This document shows, piece by piece, positions 1 through 6,352 of a stretch of DNA of 10,000 nt. The stretch is from the NCBI RefSeq assembly GCF_042767895.1, contig NC_091589.1, forward strand, positions 14,221,268 through 14,231,267, given 5' to 3'. A program made the translations under genes and the position numbers. Source of the DNA: Penaeus vannamei. Its lineage: Eukaryota; Arthropoda; Malacostraca; Decapoda; Penaeidae. Every line of letters begins with the position of its first letter. Positions within the stretch are counted from its first letter, which is position 1. Under the pieces are notes generated by a model. It worked only from the letters and a program-made list of their open reading frames with translations, searched no databases and was not told the origin of the DNA.

Positions 1-10
1 CGTGTGCTTG

Positions 11-101
11 TGACTCCATAGACCAATCAATAACGTCATAGATCTTCATACCCAATGAGACGACGCCAAGACTATGACGTAATGACTCTTATAACCAATC
101 A
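11..101 (+). promoter_or_regulatory. CCAAT/CRE-like cluster
   Basis: Three CCAAT boxes in the same orientation lie at 23-27, 52-56 and 95-99. Two CRE-like cores are interleaved: ACGTCA at 33-38 and TGACGTAA at 75-82, the latter followed directly by an AP-1-like half site, TGACTC, at 83-88. TGACTC followed 5 bases later by ACCAATCA occurs twice, at 11-29 and 83-101 (72 bp apart), so part of the cluster arose by a diverged duplication. NF-Y and CREB/ATF binding at such motifs is established in animals. That this is a working promoter or enhancer is inference; no TATA box or initiator is obvious, and the (GA)n tract starting at 213 could act as a GAGA-factor-type element. Confidence 0.35.
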
Positions 102-208
102 CATCATGAGGTTGTTTACCCTCCCGCCTGGTCAAGCTAATTAAGGAATCGCTATTATTCATATCAAGCACTTAGGAGATGAGGGGAAAGAGGGAGAGTA
201 GGGGAGGA

Positions 209-212
<4 letters not shown>

Positions 213-298
<86 letters not shown>
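213..298. repeat. (GA)43 microsatellite
   Basis: An uninterrupted run of GA dinucleotides. It is open in plus-strand frames as Arg-Glu repeats, which is not evidence of coding. Confidence 0.97.
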
Positions 299-301
<3 letters not shown>

Positions 302-690
302 CAAGGAAGAAAGAGAGAAACAGAGAAAACAGGGAAGAAAGAGAGAAAGAGAGAAAACAAGGAAAAGAGAGAGAGAGAGAGAAAACAGGAAGAAAGAGAG
401 AAAACAAGGAAGAAAGAGAGAAAACAAGGAAGAAAGAGAGAAAACAAGGAAGAAAGAGAGAAAGAGAGAAAACAAGGAAGAAAGAGAGAGAGAGAGAGAG
501 AAAACAGGAAGAAAGAGAGAAAACAAGGAAGAAAGAGAGAGAGAGAGAAAACAAGGAAGAAAGAGAGAGAGAGAGAAAACAAGGAAGAAAGAGAGAGAGA
601 GAGAAAACAAGGAAGAAAGAGAGAGAGAGAGAAAACAAGGAAGAAAGAGAGAGAGAGAGAGAGAACAAGGAAGAAAGAGAGAAGGAGAGC
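299..690. repeat. GA-rich minisatellite, about 20-bp unit
   Basis: The repeated unit is AAAACAAGGAAGAAAGAGAG. It is a clean 20-bp tandem repeat around 395-460. Copies further right are spaced more widely because of variable (GA)n inserts at the unit junction. The purine/pyrimidine strand bias is nearly complete. It probably grew out of the adjacent (GA)43. Confidence 0.9.
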
Positions 691-721
691 AAGAGTCCTG
701 CACGAGCAAAGTTCCCTCCAG

Positions 722-814
722 GTCCCCTCGCCTATGATTTATCCCGCCCCGAAAGTCCTCCAAAAATTCTGTTATGAGCGCCTATCGGAAGGCTGCGTGT
801 TAAAAATAGATTAG
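722..814 (+). CDS. Candidate last exon, unknown protein
   Basis: I do not recognise this product. After a 3' splice-site-like sequence (GTTCCCTCCAG, AG at 720-721) the plus strand reads 30 codons to TAG at 812-814. The residues have ordinary protein-like composition, ending KFCYERLSEGCVLKID. About 60% of third positions are G/C, richer than the flanking DNA. The frame also stays open upstream through the GA minisatellite, where stops are rare, so openness alone means little. No AATAAA follows within 150 bases. The same DNA is also open on the minus strand behind a good branch point, so at most one reading is likely real. It could equally be part of a dispersed repeat. Confidence 0.22.
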   Translation, partial: VPSPMIYPAPKVLQKFCYERLSEGCVLKID

Positions 815-889
815 TATGCCAAGCGACGGAGGACAGGACAGTCGCTCGCCGTCTCTCTGCCCTCGCGCTATTTTTATTCGATTTTTATC

Positions 890-1060
890 AATATGCTCCC
901 TTTATTTGTACTTTTTTTTTGTTTTTCATGTTTTGTTAATTGTTTTTTGATGTTGGTATTTGTTGATGGTTATTTATTTATTCGTTTATTTTGTTTGTTT
1001 TCATGATCTCTTTATTTTATTATTATTTCTTTTTCATGTTTTTTTCTTCCTATGGGTGTT
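890..1060. other. T-rich AT stretch without gene signals
   Basis: Degenerate TTTRTT-type low-complexity DNA. I see no exon, RNA gene or structured repeat in it. Confidence 0.6.
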
Positions 1061-1065
1061 GAGGG

Positions 1066-1232
1066 GATGTGTTTGTGTTTGTTTGCGTGTTTGTGTGTGT
1101 GTATATGTGTATGTGTGTGTGTGTGTGTTTGCTTGCGAGTTTGTGTGTGTGTGTGTATGCATGTGTGTGTGTGTATGTGTGTTTGCGTGCTCTATGTATG
1201 TGTGTATGTGTTTGCGCGCGAGTGTGTAACTG
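1066..1232. repeat. Interrupted (GT)n tract
   Basis: GTGTGT runs broken by TTTGC, TATG and GCGCGCG interruptions. It is open in several frames as Cys/Val-rich strings, a typical GT-repeat artefact. Confidence 0.9.
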
Positions 1233-1240
1233 CATGGCGT

Positions 1241-1297
1241 CCTCCCGCCCACGCCATCCGTCAACACGCCCATAATCGCACGCCCACCCGCCCGTCC
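1241..1297. promoter_or_regulatory. GC-box/EGR-KLF-like cluster
   Basis: A C-rich unique island sits between a GT tract and a polypyrimidine tract. It contains CGCCCACGC at 1246-1254, whose complement GCGTGGGCG is the EGR-type consensus. It then has CACGCCCACCCGCCCG-type GC/CACCC boxes around 1279-1293. Such elements bind EGR/KLF/Sp zinc fingers in animals. No start codon with a supported exon follows, so regulatory use is only a possibility. Confidence 0.25.
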
Positions 1298-1374
1298 GCT
1301 CACTGATATTAGAGACAGACTCCGTGATTTTTTTTCCATTGATAACTCACAAGTTTCAAAGTCGATCCTCGTAC

Positions 1375-2105
1375 CCTCCCCCTCCCCGTCCCCCTCCCCC
1401 GTTCCTATACCCCCTATTTTTTCTTTCCCATTCCTCACCCCCCATACTCCATCTCCCTCCCCCGCCCTCCCTCTCCCCCACCTCCCCCATTCCCCTTTTG
1501 CCCCTCTCATCTCCACATCTCTCCCTTCCCTCCCTCCCTTACTTCTCACTCCCCCCTACACACCTATCCCCACCCTCCTCACTTCCCCACCTGCCCACGC
1601 TTCTGATTCCCTCTCACCTCTCCTCTTTGCCCCCCCGTCTCTTTTCCTTCTTCGATCACCCCCATTCCTACTCTCCCCTCTTCTCCCCCTCCCCCTCCTT
1701 CCCTCACTCTCATCCACACGTCCCATTCCCTCTCTTCCTCTCCCCCTTCCCCTCTTTCTTCTCCCCTCTCTATCCTATCCCTACCTCCCACGCCCCTCTC
1801 TTTCTTCTTCCCCTTCTACCTCATCCCTAACCTCCCCTCCCCCTTTAACCCATCCTAACCACCCCCTCTCCCTTCCCTCCTCCCCTCTTTCTTCCCTCCC
1901 TTCTCCCCTTCCCTCCCCCTCCCTTCTTCTTCCCCCTCTGACCCTTCCCTCCCCCCCCTCCCCTCTCCCCTTCCTTATTCCCCCTCTAACCTTTCCTTAC
2001 CCTCCCCTCCCCTTTACCCCATCCCCAACCTCCCCTTCCTTCCACCTCCCTTCTTCTTCCCCCTCTAACCCATCCCTACTACCCCCCCCCCTAACCTATC
2101 CCCAA
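1375..2105. repeat. Polypyrimidine (C/T) low-complexity tract
   Basis: About 730 bases that are almost entirely C and T on the plus strand, in CCCTCC/CCCTTC-type words without a single fixed unit. TAA, TAG and TGA cannot occur in pure C/T, which explains the Pro/Ser/Leu open frames here. Mirror-symmetric polypurine/polypyrimidine DNA of this kind can form triplex (H-DNA). No gene is seen. Confidence 0.9.
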
Positions 2106-2229
2106 CCTCCACCTCCCCCCTCCATGTTGTACACTGAGCGACATATGCAGAGCTTTTGGCCAAACATACGCATATCAGTATAGTCAACAACATAGGGAGC
2201 AATCTTCGCTTTGCAAGAATTAGCGACAT
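2065..2229 (-). CDS. Candidate first exon with signal peptide
   Basis: The minus strand has an ATG at 2229-2227 in a favourable AAAAAATG context. The first 28 codons read as a classic secretory signal: MSLILAKRR (basic n-region), a hydrophobic core LLPMLLTILICVCLA, then KSSA with a plausible cleavage before Tyr29. The mature part starts YVAQCTTWR and then runs into the Gly/Val-rich translation of the polypurine tract, reaching TAG at 2067-2065. I infer the real exon ends at a splice donor somewhere between about 2170 and 2095. GTATGT inside the core, GTACAA after Gln32-Cys33, and GTGGAG/GTTGGG are candidates, and none stands out. A TATA box lies about 95 bases upstream. The secreted protein is unrecognised; a short neuropeptide, antimicrobial or cuticle precursor would fit the architecture, but there is no motif to choose. 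It could also be a chance frame. Confidence 0.35.
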   Translation of the reverse strand: MSLILAKRRLLPMLLTILICVCLAKSSAYVAQCTTWRGEVEVGDRLGGGVVGMG

Positions 2230-2280
2230 TTTTTTCTTCTTTTTTTTTAGCCCTCCCTCTGTGGGTGTATGAGCGCAGGG

Positions 2281-2318
2281 CATGTGCGTGTGCGTGTGTG
2301 TGTGTGTGCGTGTGTGCG
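2281..2318. repeat. (GT)n with GTGTGC variants
   Basis: A short GT-rich microsatellite. It would fall in the 5' UTR of the minus-strand candidate gene that starts translation at 2229. Confidence 0.85.
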
Positions 2319-2325
2319 TTTTATA
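2319..2325 (-). promoter_or_regulatory. TATA box candidate (TATAAAA)
   Basis: The minus strand reads CTTTATAAAACG, a perfect TATAAAA. A start site about 30 bases downstream would fall near 2290, giving a roughly 60-base 5' UTR before the ATG at 2229. A partial initiator-like TCATAC at 2272-2267 is about 50 bases away, too far for an ideal pairing. A seven-base AT motif is weak on its own; the signal-peptide frame downstream gives it weight. Confidence 0.3.
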
Positions 2326-2387
2326 AAGCATGATGATTATATGGGTCTTTGATGAAAGAGATCTGGGGACTGATTAGCTGCGTTCTC

Positions 2388-3345
2388 AACTCCCTTCCCC
2401 TCTCCCTTCTCCCCTCCTTCCCCTCTCCCTTCTCCCCTCCTTCCCCTCTCCCTTCTCCCCTCCTTCCCCTCTCCATTCTCCTCTCCCCCCTCCCCCCCTC
2501 CCTTCCCCTCTTCCTATCTCTTCCCTACGCCCCCTTTCACCCTCTTCCCCTCTCTCTCTCTTCCTCCCCCATCCCTCTCTTTATCCATTGCTCTCATCCC
2601 TTGTTCTTCCTATTTCGTTGTTCATTCGTTTTCCCCTTCCTCTCTTTTCGTCTCTCTCCCTTCTTATTTCTTATTCTCTCCCTTCGTCTCCCTTCATTAT
2701 TCTTATGTTTCTCTCTCCGTCTCTATCACCCTTCGTCCCTCCTCTGTTATCCTCTCCCTCCTTCCCCTCTTTCACTTCCTTTCTCACTTCTTCTTACTTT
2801 TATTTCTTTTTCGGTTTCTCCTCTCTTTCTCTCATTCCCTTCCTCCTTTCCTTCCCATAGCCTTCCCCTCTCTTCGTTTTTCTCTTCCTCTCTCCATCTC
2901 CCTCTCCCCCCTCTCTTTCTCTCCCTCCTTGTTCTACGTCTATCCCTCCTCTTCCTTTCCAACTATACTTTCAGATCTCTCTCTACCTCTCCTTCCTTCT
3001 TCCCTTTCCCATCACCCTCCTTCCCTCTCCCATCGCCTTCCCTCCCTCCCTCTGCCTCTTCTCTTCCAACTATCTCTACCTCTCCTTCCTTTCTCCCTTT
3101 CCCCTCTTCCCCTCCTTCCCTCCCTCCCTCTACCCTTCCAACTATCTCTATCTCTCCTTCCTTCTTCCCTTTCCCCTCTCCCTCTCCCTCTCCAACCGCC
3201 TTCCCTCTCTCCCTCCTTCTCCCTCTTCCCTTCCAATTATCTCTACCTCTCCTTCCTTCCTCCCTTTCCACTCTCCCTCTCTCTTCCTCCCTCTCCCTCT
3301 CCCACCGCCTTCCATCCCTCCCTCCCTCTCCCTCTCCGTCCATTC
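2388..3345. repeat. Polypyrimidine minisatellites
   Basis: Nearly 1 kb of C/T-rich DNA with two recognisable tandem families. A 23-bp unit starts at 2395, 2418, 2441 and (diverging) 2464. A longer unit is marked by CCAACTAT/CCAATTAT at 2959, 3066, 3138 and 3233, each followed by TCTCTACCTCTCCTTCCTTC-like sequence; spacing is 107, 72 and 95 bases, and each unit is variable in its (CCCT)n part. Between 2600 and 2950 the tract is more mixed but still unstructured. Stop-free reading for over 1.4 kb follows from the base composition. Confidence 0.9.
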
Positions 3346-3562
3346 CGTCCAGCTTGTGTGTCGGAGGCATGTCATGGACTAGTTACACGAACTCCAAACC
3401 AAAACAAAAAGAAATAACAAATAAAAAAAGAAAAAGTAAGAAAGAGGAAAAAAGAGGCAAATATGGAATAGTGGTGCGCTCTCTGTCCGTATTTTTTTCT
3501 CTTTCACTTTTCCCTTGTCGAAATGTCTCTCTTTCTGTCTGTCGGCTTGGATCACTGTCTGG

Positions 3563-3564
<2 letters not shown>
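3346..3564. other. Unique A-rich spacer, no gene seen
   Basis: A mixed sequence with an A-rich centre that includes AATAAA at 3420-3425. No exon with paired splice signals is visible, and the AATAAA lies in poly-A-like DNA where it is expected by chance. Confidence 0.5.

Positions 3565-3658
<94 letters not shown>
3565..3658. repeat. (TC)47 microsatellite
   Basis: An uninterrupted TC run, the opposite strand polarity to the (GA)43 at 213-298. Confidence 0.97.
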
Positions 3659-3661
<3 letters not shown>

Positions 3662-3829
3662 CTCTTTCCCTCTCTCTCTCGTCTCATTTCCTCATTCTCT
3701 GTATTTCCTGTTTGTTTTATTCATCCGTCATGCCTTCCATACCACACATACCGTACCGAACACACCAAAATGAAAATTAAAGAAAAATAACGAATAAAAA
3801 GCCACAAGCACGGTTATCGAGAATCCTTG

Positions 3830-3850
3830 TTCCTTTCCCTCCGAAAGGAA
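3830..3850. repeat. Inverted repeat, 8-bp arms, 5-base loop
   Basis: TTCCTTTC at 3830-3837 and GAAAGGAA at 3843-3850 are perfect reverse complements around CCTCC. It may form a small hairpin; no U-rich tail or gene end makes it a terminator, and its function is unknown. Confidence 0.6.
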
Positions 3851-3856
3851 ATCCTC

Positions 3857-4101
3857 GATCGCTCGAACTCAGTCCTGAAAAATGGAAGAAATCTCATTAA
3901 ATCACCTGACACTCAACAAGGAATCTCTCATCCGTTCGTAATTATTAACAGAATACAAAAAAAAAAATCAATCATAATCTCCCCAACACTCATTCAGATA
4001 TCTTGACCAAGAAAGAGAAAAAAACAGGAGAAATATGAATCATAGATCTCTCAACCTCAACCCTGAAATATAAATGAAACGTCACCAAATTACCTGAACA
4101 C
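3857..4101 (+). repeat. Diverged duplication, two 57-bp copies
   Basis: Segments 3857-3912 and 4045-4101, 188 bases apart, align with about 42 matches over 57 columns. Both begin GATC.CTC, share CCTGAAA near the middle and end in a CACCTGA or TACCTGA word plus CAC. The intervening DNA does not align. It may be an old tandem duplication or two fragments of a dispersed element. Apart from this, the 3760-4100 stretch is AT-rich with no exon that I can support. Confidence 0.55.
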
Positions 4102-4126
4102 CCCCCCTCTCCCCCCTCTCCCCCCC
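4101..4126 (-). promoter_or_regulatory. Potential G-quadruplex (minus) / i-motif (plus)
   Basis: The plus strand has C7-TCT-C6-TCT-C7. The complementary G-runs allow four GGG tracts with short loops, a canonical quadruplex pattern. It sits immediately upstream of a CCAAT box and a start codon, where such motifs are common in animal promoters. Confidence 0.5.
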
Positions 4127-4260
4127 GTCGCGAGCTGACCAATAGGAACGCTTCCTCGCCGCGTAAACAAACATGGCGGCCGGAAGGAGAGTCGCGTCGG
4201 CCCCGCCCTGCTCCGCCCTTCGCTCGTGTCGTATCGGGGCATTTGGCGGGTTTCTTAATT
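4127..4260 (+). promoter_or_regulatory. CpG-rich TATA-less promoter
   Basis: About 18 CpG dinucleotides occur within roughly 130 bases, in an otherwise CpG-poor window. In order: a CCAAT box at 4139-4143; the YY1/TISU core ATGGCGGC at 4173-4180; an ETS core CCGGAAG at 4180-4186; GC boxes CCCCGCCC at 4201-4208 and CTCCGCCC at 4211-4218; and an E2F-like TTTGGCGGG at 4232-4240. A POU-like ATGCAAAA at 4261-4268 and a TTAATTAATT homeodomain-type word at 4271-4280 follow. This combination is the established signature of constitutive animal promoters with short 5' UTRs. Orientation is taken from the CCAAT box and the start codon, both on the plus strand. Confidence 0.55.
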
Positions 4261-4269
4261 ATGCAAAAG
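4173..4269 (+). CDS. Candidate first coding exon, TISU start
   Basis: ATG at 4173 lies in AAACATGGCGGC, matching 11 of 12 positions of the TISU element SAASATGGCGGC (only the -4 base differs) and carrying A at -3. The frame reads 33 codons to TAA at 4272-4274, beginning MAAGRRVASAPPCSALRSCR. That stretch has no acidic residue and is rich in Arg, Ala and Ser, like a mitochondrial presequence. The best splice donor is AAAAG|GTTAAT with GT at 4270-4271, which would end the exon after 32 codons plus one base (phase 1), just before the stop. TISU is known from mammals to combine YY1-driven transcription with initiation very near the cap, and is enriched in mitochondrial and housekeeping genes. The gene itself is unidentified, because one short N-terminus carries no domain. 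The next exon must lie to the right; none with matching phase is certain. The GAT tract would be in intron 1. Confidence 0.4.
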
Positions 4270-4360
4270 GTTAATTAATTTGATATGGTGGAGTGAACAC
4301 CTGGATCTTCGGGCGGGTGGGAACGATGGCGCTTTCTCCTTGGAAGATACTTGGGGTCAA

Positions 4361-4885
4361 ATGATGATGATGATGATGAAGACGAGGATGGTGATGGAGA
4401 TGATGATGAGGGGGATAGTGAGGAGGATAAAGACGAGGATGGTGATGAAGATGATGATGAAGGAGACGGTGATGAGGATGGTGATAATGATGAGGATGAA
4501 AATGAGGACGAGGATGGAGATAATGACGAGGATGATGAAGATGAGGATGATGATAAGCAAGATGAGGACGAGGATGGTGATGAGGATGATGAAGATGAGG
4601 ATGAGAATGGTGATGAGGATGATGATAAAGAAGATGATGAGGACGAGGATGATGATGAAGATGAGGATGAGAATGAGGACGAGGATGGTGATGATGAAGA
4701 TGAGGAGAACGAGGGTGAGGATAATGATGATGATGACGAGGATGATAATGATGGTGATGAAGATAATGAAGATGATGGTAATGAAAATGATGGTAATGAA
4801 GATGATGGTGATGAGGATGGTGATGAAGATGATGATGATGATGAGAAGGATGAAGACGAAGAAGAGGAGGAGAATGGTGATAATA
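4361..4885. repeat. Degenerate GAT/GAN trinucleotide tract
   Basis: About 525 bases built from GAT, GAA, GAG and GAC triplets, with local GATGAGGACGAGGATGGTGA-like higher-order units. It is open in at least two frames on each strand because its period is three. The plus frame reads as an Asp/Glu/Gly string that resembles an acidic protein and ends NGDNIDLAT, but it has no in-frame ATG: the nearest upstream initiator is TTG at 4351. I call it a repeat. Confidence 0.85.
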
Positions 4886-5161
4886 TTGATTTAGCAACAT
4901 AGATAAAATAGATATGGTTATAGTCTATAAGATAATTAGAGAAATAAACAATAACAAAAATGATAATGAAAGTAGGAATGGCAGTAATAATGAGAATAGT
5001 AATGAAAATTATCATAGTAGTAAGAATGATAATGATAATAATTAATATAAACAGAATTATGGTAAAGATAGTAGTAGTATAAACAAACAAAAAAATAATG
5101 ATATGAATGATAGCATAAATTCACACAAAGAAAAAGACAAAAAATGATGAAAAGATAAAAA
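4886..5161. other. AT-rich degenerate AATGATAAT sequence
   Basis: A decayed continuation of the GAT tract (AATGATAA, AGTAGTA words). No exon or RNA gene is seen. Confidence 0.6.
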
Positions 5162-5188
5162 TCCTCATAACAAAAAAGACAAGATAAA

Positions 5189-5278
<90 letters not shown>

Positions 5279-5420
5279 TCCCCCCGCAAAAAGTCCTCAT
5301 AACAAAAACACACAAAAAAAAACAAAATAAAATGAATATATATACCCCTCCCCCAAAAAAAGTCCACATAACAAAAAGACAAAAAAAGACGAAATAAATT
5401 ATATATATACATACCCCCCC
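5162..5420 (+). repeat. Minisatellite A, about 69-bp unit, three copies
   Basis: Units are anchored by TCCTCATAACAAAAA or TCCACATAACAAAAA at 5162, 5294 and 5363. Each is followed by an A-rich AGACAAAATAAA part, a TATATA part and a CCCCTCCCCC part. The first copy is lengthened by the (AT)41 expansion inside its TATATA segment, so the microsatellite arose within one minisatellite unit. Confidence 0.8.
5194..5276. repeat. (TA)41 microsatellite
   Basis: An uninterrupted run of TA dinucleotides inside the first copy of minisatellite A. Confidence 0.97.
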
Positions 5421-5462
5421 CCCCCAAATGAATTGAAAAAAGAACGAAACACCCTCCCCCCC

Positions 5463-5570
5463 CTCCTTAAAAAAAGTTTATGCAGGTTACCCCCCTCCCC
5501 CTGAGCCCCCCCCTTAAAAAAAAGTTTATGCAAGTTATCCTCCCAGCGCCCCCCCCCCCCATCCCTCAAA

Positions 5571-5602
<32 letters not shown>

Positions 5603-5632
5603 AAAAAAAAGCTTATCCAGGTTAGCCTCCCA
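5463..5632 (+). repeat. Minisatellite B, three copies with poly-A expansion
   Basis: Anchors AGTTTATGCAGGTTA at 5475, AGTTTATGCAAGTTA at 5523 and AGCTTATCCAGGTTA at 5610 each follow an A-run and precede CCYCCC-type C-runs. Spacing is 48 then 87 bases. The third unit holds an expanded poly-A of about 42 bases (5568-5610, one G interruption). Confidence 0.8.
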
Positions 5633-5645
5633 GTGTCATGTTCAC

Positions 5646-5665
5646 ACAGAATGAACAAATTCTGT
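5646..5665. repeat. Inverted repeat, 7-bp arms
   Basis: ACAGAAT at 5646-5652 and ATTCTGT at 5659-5665 flank GAACAA. It resembles a loosely spaced steroid-receptor-type palindrome but does not match the GRE spacing. Confidence 0.5.
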
Positions 5666-5693
5666 TAGCGGCAGGATAAACATTTGGGCGTGA

Positions 5694-5739
5694 GAATCTT
5701 CTCGAAGGAAAGTGTTGCATAGAAGTTTCAAGGCATTTC
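5694..5739. promoter_or_regulatory. Heat-shock element pair
   Basis: The first element is a perfect three-unit HSE, GAATCTTCTCGAA at 5694-5706 (GAA-nn-TTC-nn-GAA). The second, 5722-5739, has GAA, TTC, a GGC in place of GAA, then TTC, all on the same 5-base phase, so three of four units match. HSF binds such alternating pentamers in all eukaryotes. No TATA box or supported exon lies next to it, so the target gene, if any, is unknown. Confidence 0.35.
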
Positions 5740-5744
5740 GCTGC

Positions 5745-6290
5745 TGATGTTGTGTTGTTGTTGTTGTTATCTTTTTGTTGATTTTTTTTTTTTTTTTTTT
5801 GCTCATTTTGTCGTTATTGTTTTTGTTGATTTTTTGTTGTTGTTATTTTTTGTTGATTTTGTATTTTTGTTTTTATTGTTTTTGTTATGTTTTTGTTTTC
5901 TTGTTGATTTTGTTATTGTTTGTTTAATGATTTTGTTGTTATTACTTTTTGTTGATTCTGTTGTTATTGTTCTTACCGTTATTTGTGTTGTTGCTGCATT
6001 CATGTTTGTGTTGATGATTTTGTTGTTATTTTTTTATCATTTATATGATGATGTTGTTGTCATCGTTTGTTTTGCTGATTCTATTACTGTTTTCATTCTA
6101 GATTTTGTTGTTGCCTTCATATTTACGTTTTTGTTGTGCTGTTCATTTTGCTGTTATTGTCTTTGCTGCTGATATTGACGTTGTTGTTGTTGTCATCTTT
6201 GTTGTTGCTGATTTATTGTTGCTTTCATTATCGGTATGGTTGTTGCGTTCATGTTGTTGTTGTTGTTGTTGTTGTCCACGCTATTTTTGT
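5745..6290. repeat. Degenerate TTG/TTGTTGATTT tract
   Basis: About 545 bases of TTG-based low complexity with recurring TTTTTGTTGATTTTGTTGTT-like words. A pure (GTT)n block lies near 6255-6281. It gives a Leu/Val/Cys-rich frame on plus and Asn/Thr/Lys-rich frames on minus; these are repeat artefacts. Confidence 0.88.
6212..6217 (-). terminator. AATAAA poly(A) signal candidate
   Basis: The minus strand reads AATAAA 136 bases past the TAA of the candidate terminal exon at 6456-6353. Distance and strand fit a short 3' UTR. A GU-rich downstream element is not obvious, because the following DNA is CAACAA-rich. Confidence 0.25.
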
Positions 6291-6323
6291 CGCCGCTGTC
6301 CATGCTCTGATTGTGTCCCAGCC

Positions 6324-6337
6324 GTTGCCATGGCGAC
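6324..6337. promoter_or_regulatory. RFX X-box, GTTGCCATGGCGAC
   Basis: A near-perfect inverted repeat (GTTGCC-AT-GGCGAC) that fits the RFX/DAF-19 X-box consensus found upstream of ciliary genes. It lies in a GC-rich island. On the minus strand it would sit in the 3' UTR of the candidate exon at 6353-6456, so use as a promoter element would imply a plus-strand or separate target. Confidence 0.35.
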
Positions 6338-6352
6338 GGGGCTTGCGAACCA

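Noticed and set aside
800..809. Perfect MEF2 consensus TTAAAAATAG
   Set aside because: A single degenerate AT-rich motif is expected by chance at this composition, and it overlaps a possible coding frame.
2349..3773. A 470-codon plus-strand open frame (Ser/Leu/Pro-rich)
   Set aside because: It lies in nearly pure C/T DNA, which cannot encode stops. It is only a composition effect; the first 17 codons from ATG 2352 are ordinary but unsupported.
4280..4350. Short minus-strand microexon between CTTCCAAG and CCAG|GTGTTC
   Set aside because: The acceptor lacks a real pyrimidine tract and a 38-base exon cannot be judged without transcripts.
4351..4902. Asp/Glu-rich acidic protein on the plus strand
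   Set aside because: The apparent initiator is TTG; no in-frame ATG or acceptor was found, and the reading is fully explained by GAT/GAN repeats.
4275..5090. Long Ser/His/Ile-rich minus-strand frames over the GAT tract
   Set aside because: Period-3 repeat read on the opposite strand; all frames stay open for the same reason.
5747..6172. Hydrophobic Leu/Val/Cys frame resembling a membrane protein
   Set aside because: A translation of degenerate TTG/TTT repeats without a credible start context.
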